From Chlamydomonas reinhardtii (lineage: Eukaryota > Chlorophyta > Chlorophyceae > Chlamydomonadales > Chlamydomonadaceae), in contig NC_057005.1 in the NCBI RefSeq assembly GCF_000002595.2, positions 4,705,422 to 4,769,421 of the forward strand: DNA of 64,000 nucleotides, written 5' to 3'. Made by a program: the position numbers and the translations under genes. Of this stretch, positions 1 to 10,500 are shown one piece after another. The notes under the pieces were generated by a model. That model made no database searches, was not told the DNA's origin, and worked only from the letters and a program-made list of their open reading frames with translations. Numbering within the stretch: the stretch's first letter is position 1; each line of letters starts with the position of its first letter.

Positions 1-69
1 GTGCGGCCACCGCCATGTGCCCTGGCACCCCGCTGCCTCCGCCCGCCGACCCTGCGGACCCGCCCTTAC

Positions 70-303
70 CTAGCTGAGTCAGGTCGCCGCACGCCATGCA
101 TTGCCGGTACACCTCATCCTGCAAGGTCACATCGCCGTCTCAGCGCCACCCATAGCGCCCGCTCGCCAAAGCAGCCCGTCCGGCGGGATCGGCGTGCTCA
201 CCGCATACTTCATCGGGAAGATAACGCTGTTTAGCAGCTTAAGTTGCTCAAGGTTCTTTTCTCTAACAATGTCAAAGCTGACAGCAAGCTCGCGTTTAGC
301 CAT
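70..303 (-). CDS. NAA50: N-alpha-acetyltransferase 50 (NAA50/SAN), N-terminal part, runs off the left edge
   Basis: Two coding exons are visible on the minus strand: 303-202 (34 codons, phase 0) and 118-70 (phase 1). The donor after position 70 (GTAAGG) leads out of the window. The product begins MAKRELAVSFDIV and continues through LNSVIFPMKYADEVYRQCM, which follows the start of eukaryotic NAA50 (human has a LNQVIFPVSYNDKFY segment at the same place). NAA50 is a GNAT-fold enzyme that acetylates N-terminal Met and associates with the NatA complex on ribosomes. The acetyl-CoA binding motif would lie in exons outside the window and cannot be checked. The ATG at 303 is supported by the alignment of the whole first exon to the family N-terminus. 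The gene diverges from the exonuclease gene at 633, so the two probably share a promoter region. Confidence 0.85.
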
Positions 304-632
304 GTTACTGTGCTTGCGGTGTGCGCTAACGGATTTGCTGCAGGATAATTGCTGGATTTGCTTCGATAACAGATACTTGCAGCCACCGCGTGTAAACAGA
401 CAGCGAATTACGAAAGAGCGCCATCATCAAAACTTGCAATGAGGCTGCCGGCCCCGCAAGGCTGGGACACTGTAAAATACATTGTTTGTACTGATACAAG
501 TAAAGCAATAGGCGTCACTGCCATGCGAAAAGCCATTTCTTCAAGAAAACCCAAGCTGGTTCGGCTGTGTTACCCTATTTATTGCACTTCCGAGTAGCTG
601 TTAATTTGTAACATGTCCCCCATAATAACAAT
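304..632. promoter_or_regulatory. Divergent promoter region between NAA50 and the exonuclease gene
   Basis: This 329-bp stretch separates the start codons of two diverging genes and must hold both 5' untranslated regions and core promoters. It is clearly richer in A and T than the flanking coding DNA. I recognise no certain TATA box or other named element. An in-frame stop at 609-611 precedes the downstream ATG at 633. Confidence 0.5.
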
Positions 633-3600
633 ATGAGCTTCGTGCAGCAAGGCGCCTGCTTGCTTGGGCCGGTGCAAGGAAACAATGGCGCAGTGGCGCA
701 CCAAGCCAGTCAGCGCTCCATTGCCAATCCATCAAGCACGTCGCTATATGGCTTTGCAGCAAGCTCTTATCGCGCGGCTCGCTGCGGACGCACCACGCTG
801 GACCCTGCCCGTGCCGCTTGCAGGCGGGTAACACGCGTACCCCCGCGCGCACCGCCACCGGCCGCGACGCCGGACCCCGCGGCATCGGATGGGTTCCCGG
901 CTGACGAAGAGCAGGCAGCGGATACCCAGGTGGCTCCAACCCACATCAATGCTGTGGCCGGGCCGCTTCAGCGTCGCCCCTGCATGACAGACATGCTGCT
1001 GCATAACGACGAGGCGCCGTCTGCCGCAAGCGACGCACACGGGCGCACGGCAGCCCACGGCCGGGCCGAGCATGCCTCTACCTCGTTCTTACAGAATGTT
1101 CTGCAGCGCGGGAGGCACCCGGGGGCCGCCCGGCCACACCAAGGGGGGCCGCAGCAGCACAGGGCGGACACAGACGGTGAGCCGAGCGCTGCAAAGGCAA
1201 AGGGGCGGGCCCGGAAAGTGACAGCTGCCGGCGACAGCGACGCACAACAGCCGGCGAGCCGGCGGCAGCAGCGCATGCTAGCCTGGCTTGATCAAGACGA
1301 CACCCTTGACTTTGACTTCTGGGGCCGTCGGCCAGGAACGGCGACGGTGCCCTCGGCAGCGACTGCAGCCGTGGAGCAGGTGCAACAGCCGGAGGGGGCA
1401 CTAGCTGTAGCTGCGGCGGCCTCCGCCACATTCTCTGGTCGATCTCCAAGCGGCAATACCAATGCCAGCGTGGGGGCCTCTCTACAGGGTGGCAGCAGCA
1501 GAGGCGGTCGGCTGCTGAGCACCAGCTTGCCGCTAGCAGCCGCGGCGGGGCAGGCGGCCTGTGTTAGCCCCGGCAGTAGCCCCGGCGGCGTCCGGGGCGG
1601 CAGGGGCAGCGGACGCTCGCCTGGTGAGCTCGGCCGTCGCAGCAGCGGCGCCAGCGGCCGGTCTGGCGCGGTCGCACGCGGTGCAGTCGGTGACGGCGCT
1701 AGTGGGGGCGGCGACAGTGGAGCGAGCCGCGGCGGCGGCGAGAAGGCCGGAGGGGCGGGCGCCGGCGGCAGCGACTGGCGGGCGCTGCTAGCTGACGGCG
1801 CAGATCGGCGGTTCCTGACCTCGCTGCTCGATCCGGTGGATGCCCTGTTTGACGAAGACGCGGCAGCTTTGCGAGTCGCGAGGAGCTCCAAGGTTAGAAC
1901 CTTGACCGCGAAACAGGCAAACTCTGCGGCCTGGGAGGAGAGTGAAATAGAGATCGCGGCCTTGCCGAAGCGCGCACGGCGACGCTCGCAGAAGGCGCAG
2001 GAGTATGCGAATGGGAACTTGCAGGAGGGAGATGGCGGGACGGGCGTCAGTGGGCCGGCAGCAGCAGCCACGGCATCGCGGCAGCGAGGGCGGCGGCAGC
2101 CGCAGGAGCCGCAGGAGCGGCAGCAGGAGTGGCAGGTCTACGAGCTGGCGGCGCAGGTGCAAGGGGCGCAGGAGGGGCAGCAGGGAGACGACGAGGAGCA
2201 ACCTGCCACCGACTGGCAGGGGCCACGTATGGACAATGCCTGGCAGCGGGAGCTGGGGTGGGCGCCAGGGGGCGCCACGGCGGCCGCCAGGGAGAGCGCC
2301 GAGGGCGCTGCAGGCACGTCAGGGCAGCCCAGGTTGCCCTTGGACGTAGCCGATGAGGAAGGATGGGGCTCATACATCGACTCGGAGACGCCGGCACAAC
2401 TGCTCGATGGCGCTGCGCCTACCTCGGGGCCGGGTGGCGGAATGCTCCGAGGGTGGCGGGACGCCACACGCGGGGGCGCCAGGACTGCGGCAGCTGCCGC
2501 GGCCCGGGGTGCCGCGGGCTTGACGCCGTGGGGCCCGGACGTTGACTGGGGCCGCTGGGATGAGGATGGGGCGCCGGGCGCGTTTGCCGGCAACACGGAC
2601 TTGCAGGAGCTAGCCAGGTCAGGCCGCGGCGGCGGTGGCGGTGGCGGCGGCGGCGGCGGCGGCAGCAGCTATCTGCCGTCGCCGGGGCCCGCTCTTGCAT
2701 CATCTGACGGCGGCCGCCGCGGCGGCAAGGCGGCGGCGCTCCGAGCGGAGGGTGAGCTGCGGCGGAACGCGGAGAGTGGGCGCTTGGACTCCGGGGCGGC
2801 GGCGGGGTCGGAGATTGCTTGTCAGCACTGGGTGCGATGCACCCGGCGGGATGCAGGTGGTGCTAAGGAAGTGGTTCTTGTTGCTGCGCCCTCGCGGAGC
2901 CTAAGGATTGGCTGTTGGCTCGTGCTTGTCGTGCAGGCAATGGTTAGCGCCGGCATCCCGCGCAAAGGCGCATCCGTGGCGTTTTGGCTGCCCACCGCGC
3001 CCTCCGTCGCCATAGCCGCAGCCACAGCAGCACCGGCAGCCGAGGCGGACGCAGCCGCAGGAGCGGCCGCTCTTGCCGCCGCGCTTGCCGGCAAGTGTGC
3101 GCCCGCAGTTGCATCAGCGGCGAGTGGTCGGGGGCAGCGGCGATTGCTGGCCGCCGAAAGCGACGCGGCGGAAGATGATGACTCGGAAGCAAGCGCCGGC
3201 ACGGATGTAGAGGCTGCGGAGTTTGTGCGCGAGGCGGAGCGTGCGGCCGCGGAGCGTGCGGCCGCGGCGCAGGCCGCGGCGGCGGCTGCCGCCGCTGAGG
3301 CGGAGTCAGACACGACGCTGTGGGCCCGCATTCCGCTGCAGTACAACTTTGCCCCTGTCTTCAAAATTCTGGAGATGGATCGCGTGGACTCGATGCCGCA
3401 GCTCATCCCGACGCCACCGGAGCTGCTACAGCTGGCCGAGGAGCTATGCAACGTTGTACTTGCCAGCAGCAGCAGTAGCAGCAAGGGCGCCAGCAGCAGT
3501 AGCAGCAGTACAGGCGGAGAGGGGCTGTTGCGGCCAGGGGGTGACACGCGGGATCCGGCGGCGGCCAGGGTGGTGGCGGCGGAGCCTGGCACGCAAGGCA

Positions 3601-4832
3601 AGGGCAGGGCGAAGGGCAAGCCGGTGTCGGCCAGGCGGGCGGCGGCGGCGCTTCTGTCCGGCGTCACGGCGTACACCATGGCAGGCGGTGTTGAGGTGCT
3701 GCTGGTGCAGGTGCGTGACGGGCTGGTGGCCGACCGGCTGCGTGCTTGCTTGCATGTGTGTAGTCTTTGCGTTGGTGTCCGTCCGTGGCATGGGGCGGTC
3801 AAGGGTCAGAGGGCTGAGCGTAGGGAGGGGGCTGAGGGGTAGGAGCCTTCCAAACTTGCCGCTTTAGCCCGCCTATTTGCGAAACGTAAGGCGCTTGGCG
3901 TGGACGCGGGGGCCGTTGTTATTCCTCACAGCCGCCCGGCCGCCGCTCCCTCCTCACTCGGCCGCCACCGCAGGACGCCCGCGCGCTGCGCCCCACCATT
4001 GCCTGGCTGCGTCAGTCTCTAGGAGACGACGCCGTGGCAGGCGTGGACTCGGAATGGCCGGCCGTGTTCGCCAACAGCGGCGGCAGTAGCAGCGGCAGTA
4101 GCAGTAGCAGTGCCAGCATTCGGGCGGCTGCGGCAGCTAGTGAGAAGCTGTCGCTGCTGCAGCTTGCCTCGCCCACGCGGGTGCTTCTGCTGCACCTTGT
4201 ATGCATGGACGGCGGGGCGCTGGGTGCGTGGGCGTGGGCGTGGGGTTGAGGGGTGGGGGCTGGGTTGCAGGTGGCCGGCATGTGTGCTGGTTGGCGATGT
4301 CAAAAGGAGCCTGATGCGCCGTAGGGTATTGGGTGTCGGTGCACACACAGGACGCGGCGATTGGTGCTGTTGCGGTGGTGGCCTCCTCTGCTGGCCTTCC
4401 CCGCTGTGTCAAGTCCACGTGTCCACCCATGCGCCCGCGTGCCCACGTGTCCACGTGTCCTCACAGACCCGCTGTATGGGCTGCTGGCCGACCCGGTCCT
4501 CACGTGGGTGGCGTCCGGCTGGAGCCGCAGCGAGGCGGCGCGGCTGGCGCGCACGCTGGGCGGCCCGCCGCCGCCCATGCGCGTGCTGGACGTCCAGGTG
4601 TGTCGAGGTGTCTACAGTTTGCACAGCGCTCGGGCCTGCCCTGAACCACCACGCTCGTTGAAGCGAGCCAGCACGCCAGCCGTCGGCTTGCCCTGCGCCT
4701 GCGCCCGCGCCTTGCATGCAAGCAAGCTCGCCGTCCGTGCGGTGGGAACCTGCGGCGACATGCCGTGCGCACGACACCCTTGCGTCTTCATGCTGGGTTT
4801 GTGACCCGCCCCACACGTGCGCCCTCCCCGTG

Positions 4833-4896
<64 letters not shown>

Positions 4897-5465
4897 CCTC
4901 CCCAGGCGGCGGCTGCGGCTGCGGGCTGGCACCGCGTGGGCCTGGCCAGTCTGGCCAACGAGGTGCTGGGCGCCGCCGGCTTCGTGAAGCACCGCAAGGT
5001 CACCACCAGCAACTGGGCGCGGCCCGACCTCAACGAGCGCCAGGTGGGTGCACGCGGGGCAGAGCGGGGGGAGGGAGTTAATGCCAATCCCGAAATCATC
5101 CATTGCCAACTCAGAACCCAAAGAGCGCGGGGGCGGGGTCCCGCGTGTGGCATAGTGTCGTGCTGGTGCCACTGCAAGTTCCGGGGTGGTGCCGGGCGCA
5201 ACCTGGTGTACGGGCTGCAGCTGCAGCGCGCTGGCGCCATGGTGGCCACCTCGCAACCGGCCAGCGGCACTGCTCGTGCAGTCTAGTCACAAGCGGCCAG
5301 CGCTGATTACCCATGTTTTGCGCTGGCGTGTGTGTGTATGTGTGTGTTAAAAAACGAAACGAAAGCCCGCCCAATGACGCGACGGAGTTACTTATCGATG
5401 CCTACCGTTTTACCGAGCGTCGCGTGACTGTCGTGACCCAGGTAGTCATACTTACCCGCGATAAG

Positions 5466-5516
<51 letters not shown>

Positions 5517-6696
5517 TGTGTGTGTGTGTGTGCGCACGCACGCACAGGTCCGCTACGCAGCCCTGGACGCGCTGGTGCCGCCCATGCTGCTGCGCCAGTT
5601 GCGCCTCTTCGCGGCCTTCCCCGGACTGCGCTGCACCTTCTGCAAACACGTGAGCAATACGTGGATGTTGTTGCCAGGGCCAAGATGCTGTGCGGTATGG
5701 CGTGTGGCGCGCTGCCGCTGTTGCCCCTTGTGTTTTGCAGTGCCGATGGGCCATGCCTCTGCGGCGGGGTGCACCTCCTGTACGGCTGCCGTATCACCGC
5801 TTGCCTGCGCGCCACAGGAGCTCCACGCACCCGAGGGTGTGCAGCAGCGGCCGCCGCGCCCCTCGCCACGCCAGCAGCAGGACCTGCCCCTGCCGGCGCC
5901 GGCCCCCGCCGCCCCCGACTGCAGCTGCGAGCACTGCGGCCGGACGCTGTGGTCGACCCTGCAGCTGGTGGCGGCGCCGGGGACCACCGCAGCAGCGGCC
6001 GCTGCAACAGCGATGCCGCCGCCGCATCCGGCGGCCGCCGCCAGCACTGCCGGTGGGGCACCAGCATCCGGCGCCGGAGCCGTCAGCTCCGGCGGAGACG
6101 CTTCCAGGGCCGGCACCAGCAGCCCGGGTGGCCGAGGGAGCGGGAGTGGTGGCGGCGGCGGGGGGCTGACCGAGTACCTGCTGCGTGTTGCGGCACGCGG
6201 CCAGCAACGGCTGCAGGGGTATAGCATGAGTGGCGGCACGTCACGGCGGCCGCGGCAGCGCTTGTTCTCAGAAAATGGTGACGGCGACGGAGGCGGTGGA
6301 GTTGAAGGCTCTGAGGAGGACGTGTCCGTGGCCACCGACACGAGTGCTTTGCAGTCAGCCGACGAGGGCGCAGCTGCGGGCAGCTCGGCGAGCAGCAGCG
6401 GCGGGTCTGGTGTTGGGAAGAAGAAAAAGAAGAAGGCGGTCAAAGCAGCGGCGGCGGCGGTCCGTCGTCGGCTGAAGGGCGAAGGCGGTGGTGCTGGTGC
6501 TAGCAGCACCGGGGCATCGTCCTCGACCTCGTCCTCGTCTTCCGCACGGCAGCAGGCGCTGTGGGAGCTGTGGGAGTCTGGCTCGCCGGCTGCGGCTGCG
6601 GCGGTGGCTCTGGCCATGGCGCCGAGCGAGACCGGCAGCGAGAGTGACGGTGCTGGGGGGAGCGGTGCGGGCGGCGGCGGTGCAGTGAGCGCCTGA
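633..6696 (+). CDS. DEDDy-type 3'-5' exonuclease with long disordered N-terminus (WRN/EXD/MUT-7-like domain)
   Basis: Six exons fit: 633-3710, 3974-4223, 4467-4597, 4906-5043, 5548-5649 and 5818-6696, giving 1525 aa. All junctions are GT-AG and in phase. Residues 1-1020 are low-complexity (Ala, Gly, Ser, Gln, Arg); the first 60 or so are basic, Ser/Ala-rich and poor in acidic residues, so a plastid or mitochondrial transit peptide is possible. The exonuclease domain occupies about 1020-1235. It starts with VLLVQDARALRPTIAWL and carries VDSEW (D1051, E1053), VLDVQ (D1151) and a TTSNWARPDLNERQVRYAAL stretch ending in the YxxxD motif (Y1202, D1206). These match the four metal-binding acids and tyrosine of DEDDy nucleases. 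A Cys-rich CTFCKH follows, then a Ser/Gly-rich tail with a KKKKKK run. A 105-nt in-frame piece at 2832-2936 has GT/AG ends and may be a further intron. The substrate (RNA or DNA) cannot be told from sequence. The start at 633 is the first ATG after an in-frame stop. Confidence 0.85.
4835..4892 (+). repeat. (TG)n microsatellite in intron 3 of the exonuclease gene
   Basis: About 29 TG units run to within 13 nt of the 3' splice site at 4905. The strand with TG is the coding strand. The junction after it reads TACTCCTCCCCAG. Confidence 0.97.
5469..5532 (+). repeat. (TG)n microsatellite in intron 4 of the exonuclease gene
   Basis: TG dinucleotides, interrupted once by a GGTG, continue into CGCACGCACGCACAG, which ends in the 3' splice site at 5547. 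The coding strand again carries TG rather than CA. Confidence 0.97.
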
Positions 6697-7577
6697 GCGG
6701 CAGGGGACTGAGGGGAGGCGCGTTGATGTGTGTGATGTGTGGGGCATTTCGTATGGAGAGGCGAGTGATCTATGTATGTGTATCTGGCTCGTCGTGTACC
6801 TATGAGGGCGTGTTGAGCCCGCCTGCAAGGAGGTGCTGTACTCTTACATGGGCGTGGAACGTTGGGGTTTCCAAGGATGCAGGAGGCCAGACGTGGCTCT
6901 GGTGCCGTAGATTCGGCATTGTGGTGTTAGGTAAGCACACTCCGCACTCGGATGCGTGCGCGGCTGTCAAGGTTTGCGGAGTCTAGTACGGCGTATGACA
7001 TCGTACAGCGGGGACAGCCGGCTTAGGCAAGGATAGCGAGGTAACCGAGAAAGTGCAGGGTGAAGCATGGGTGCCGGCGGAGTACAGTAACTGTGATGAT
7101 GGACTGGCGGAGCAAGGGCGCAGGCGCGCAGCCTTGCGGTTTGTGTGGCAACTTGGCGTCGTTTCGGCAGCCTTTTGAGCTCGTTACCAGCGATGCAGTC
7201 TTGCTGAAGCCACAAGGGCATACCCAGTAACCCAGCACAGCCATAAACCCATAGTACGGGTAGCATCGCCACGCCCGCCACGCCAGTCCAAGCGCCAGTC
7301 CACTCCCTCATCGGCTCATCCAGCCCTAGCTGTGATCCTTCTGTCTGACCGCCCCTGACCGCCCACCACGCGCGCGCACAGCTGAGCTCCACATCCTGCG
7401 CACTCCCAGCCGCTCCACAACCCCCACAGACCCCGCAGCCCTGTACGGTGAAAATGTACTCCATCACATCCCAGCGGCTTGCAGCGCGGTGCAGCGCCGC
7501 GAACCTCGGCTCTGCTCCTCATAACCCCCATCACCTTGGCTCTGCTCCTCATCATCCCCACAGCCCCCACAGCTCCT
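6697..7577. other. Convergent 3' region between the exonuclease and TRM2-like genes
   Basis: No coding exon is supported here. The 881 bp must hold the two 3' untranslated regions. The minus strand has a TGTAA (plus-strand TTACA at 6844-6848) that could be the poly(A) signal of the methyltransferase gene; I found no TGTAA on the plus strand for the exonuclease gene. Confidence 0.5.
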
Positions 7578-10500
7578 CTACCGCTCCAGCAGCATCACGG
7601 TCTCCACGTGCGCCGTGTGCGGGAACAGGTCCAGCGCCGTGGCCTTGACGGGCCGGAACGGCACCCAGCTGCCGTTGGCGAAGTAGTCGGGCTTGGCGCC
7701 GCCGCCACCCGCGCCGTACTGGCTGCGGTACGAGGCGCCGCTGCTGCCCGCCGTGTCGCCGCCGCGCCGCCCGCGGCCGCCGTCCACGTCCTCTGCGTGG
7801 GCGAGGGGACAGAGGGGGCGAGGAAAGGGGTTGGGGAGTTGGCACGGCGTGCCGCTGGAGCAGTGCGGCCCAACCGCACAAGCACGGTGGCAGCGCCCTG
7901 CAGGCTGCAGCGCTGCAGCCACCGGGGGGCCACACTCCAGCGCAGTACAGCCCCCGTCCCTCCCGCAGCCACGCTGCTGCCCCCGCCCCCCGCAGCAGCC
8001 TCCCGCCCCTGCCCCCACACTCCAGGCCCCCCACGCCACGGCCTGCACGGCCTCTCCGCCACCGGACTCACGCGGCGGCACGCACAGCAGCGCCACGTTG
8101 CTGATGAGGTTGTCGGGGTTACAGCTCACAAACACCAGCCGCCGGATCTTGGCGCAGTCCAGCAGCGCGCGCAGCACCGACTTGTGCAGGCCGGCGCGCG
8201 GCGGGTCGCACACCGCCACCACGTCCTCGTAGGCGTCGTTGGCGGCGTGCAGGTCCAGGATGCTCTGCAGCGCGTCCTCAGCCTTGCCTGTTGGGTGAGT
8301 GGGTGAGCGGGTGGGTGGGCGGGTGGGGGTTTGCAGGTGTAAGTATCTAGGTGGGGGTTACAATCATAATCATTTTACAAGTGAAGTGGGGGCAGGGGCA
8401 GCCGTCCATGAACGAGGGGGTGCGTCAGGGCGGCAGGGCGCTGCTTGGAACACGCCAGACAGGGCGACGATCCCGCACGCAGCCCTTCGCCCAGCCCCCC
8501 GGCGTCAATACCCGCGTGCACTGCCCATCCCTCCCCGCATGGATGCCACCCGCACGCCACACGTGCACGCCACGCACCCGCCACGAACTCGGCATTGCCG
8601 ATGCCGTTGAGTGCGGCGTTGACCCGCGCGTCCTCCACCGCGCTCTCCACGTTGTCCACGCCCACCACCTTGGCAACCTGCAGCCAGGACCCGACCCAAG
8701 CAGTGGGGGCGGTCAGTCGGGAGCGGAGCGGAGCGGAGCGGGCTGCCCGGCGGCTGCATGCAGGCTGCGTGGTGGCACAGCAGCGGCGGCATCAGGACCC
8801 GCACCCCGTGTATTGTGTTTGGGCGCCAGCCCTGCCCCTGCCCCTGCCGTTGCCCCTGCCCCTGCCGCAACCGCCCGCCCCTGGCCCTGCCCCGCACCTT
8901 GCTGGCGAGCATGAGCCCGATGGTGCCGGTGCCGCAGCAGATGTCCAGCAGCAGCGTCTTGGGCCGCGCCGCCGCCCAGTCGCCCACCAGCTTGTACAGC
9001 ACACACGTGGCCGGGGAGTTGACCTGCAGGCATTGCGGACATGACGAGGTTAATGGTTCGGAGCTCGGCGTGGCGCGGCGTGGCGAGGCGGTTGCATGCC
9101 GTACCACAGGGCATCCCAGGCAACGCCTAGAAGCACGACCAGGCCCGACGCCTTGAGAGCCCATGGCGGAAGGAATGCATGACAGAGAAACGGCAACCGC
9201 CGCAGGGCCGCACCTGGAAGAAGGCGGTGGGCGAGATCCGGAACTTGAGCTCGCACAGCGCGTCGTGAATGAAGCCGGGGCCGGCCGCCGCCGCCACTGC
9301 CTCCGCCGTGCCCGCCGCCTCGCCGGGCGCCGCCTCGCCGGGCACCTCGACCAGGGGCGCGTCAAAGGGCGCCGCGTTGGACACCCCAGTGTGCAGCTGC
9401 ACGCGCACCGTGGTGAGCGGCAGGCCGGCGGCGGTGGCGGCGGCGCGCAGGGCGGCGGTGAGCTGGCGCAGCTCGCGCGCGGCGGCGTCGGCATCGGCCA
9501 GAGCGTGCGTGTAGTTGGGGTTGACCTGGCAGGAGGGGGGGGGCGGACGGGCCGAGGATGTAGGGGTGAGGAGGTGCAGAGATGAGCGCTTCGGACGAGG
9601 GTGGAGGTTGAAAGAGGCCGTACCGAGGCGCTAGCCAGCGCTGGTGTGCGGTGTGCTTCCATTCGTGCGCACAACTGCTGACAGTTGACAGCGGAACCCT
9701 GCGCGGCCGGAGCCTGCCCTGCAAGCCCACTTCCAGCGGCCTCACCACGCCCTCCCGCCCCCTCTCCCCGCCCTGTGCGGCCCCACCTGCACCATCACCA
9801 GCACCTCATCCGGCGCCGGCTGCCGCAGCTCGGCCTCGCACACCTCCACCACCGGCAGGCCCTTGCCCGCCTCCACACCACAAGACGCCGCCGCCGCCGC
9901 CGCGCCAGCCGCCTCCTTCATGTCCACGTCAGACTTGAGGTCTCCCTCGTCGTACTCGGGAGCCGCGGCGGCGCCCGCCGGCGCCGGCGGCGCCGGCACG
10001 GCGGCGGGCGTGTCAAAAGTGACCAGGTAGGTGAAGGGGTCGAGCGCGGCAAAGGCGGGAGAGTCCAGGGAGGTGGGCGCCGCGCCGGCGGCGGCCGCGG
10101 AGGCGGCGAGCGGCACCGGCAGGAAGGTCTTACGGCTGCCCTCGCGCACTGCGGGGTGGCGTGAGTGAAGGAGTCAAGTGCCCGCAGCAATGCATCGTCC
10201 CCGCTTTACAACAAGCTGAGATCCACAGCGACTGTCCCCGGCATTCAGGCACTTTGCCACCCACGCCACCACCCACCAGACATGTGCACGCCCCACACCG
10301 CGCAACGCCCCTGCATCCCACCAAACCACCCACCCACCCACCTAGCCGTCCACCCAGCCACCCATCACGCCCACCCACCCAGCAGCAGGCGCCAGTATCC
10401 CTCCTTGTTGCGTTTGTCGTACACCGCGAACGCCGACTGCTCCCGGATGTAGGTGGTGGCGGCGGCCGCCAGCGTCACAGCCGCCAGGCTGGTGTGGCGG

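Noticed and set aside
2822-3802. A 326-aa minus-strand frame opposite the exonuclease exon 1
   Set aside because: Antisense shadow of Ala/Ser-rich coding sequence; poly-Ala and poly-Ser on one strand give open frames on the other.
8505-9674. A 389-aa minus-strand frame in the TRM2-like gene
   Set aside because: It reads through exons 10-12 in a wrong frame and through introns. The exon model with SAM-binding and catalytic motifs explains the region.
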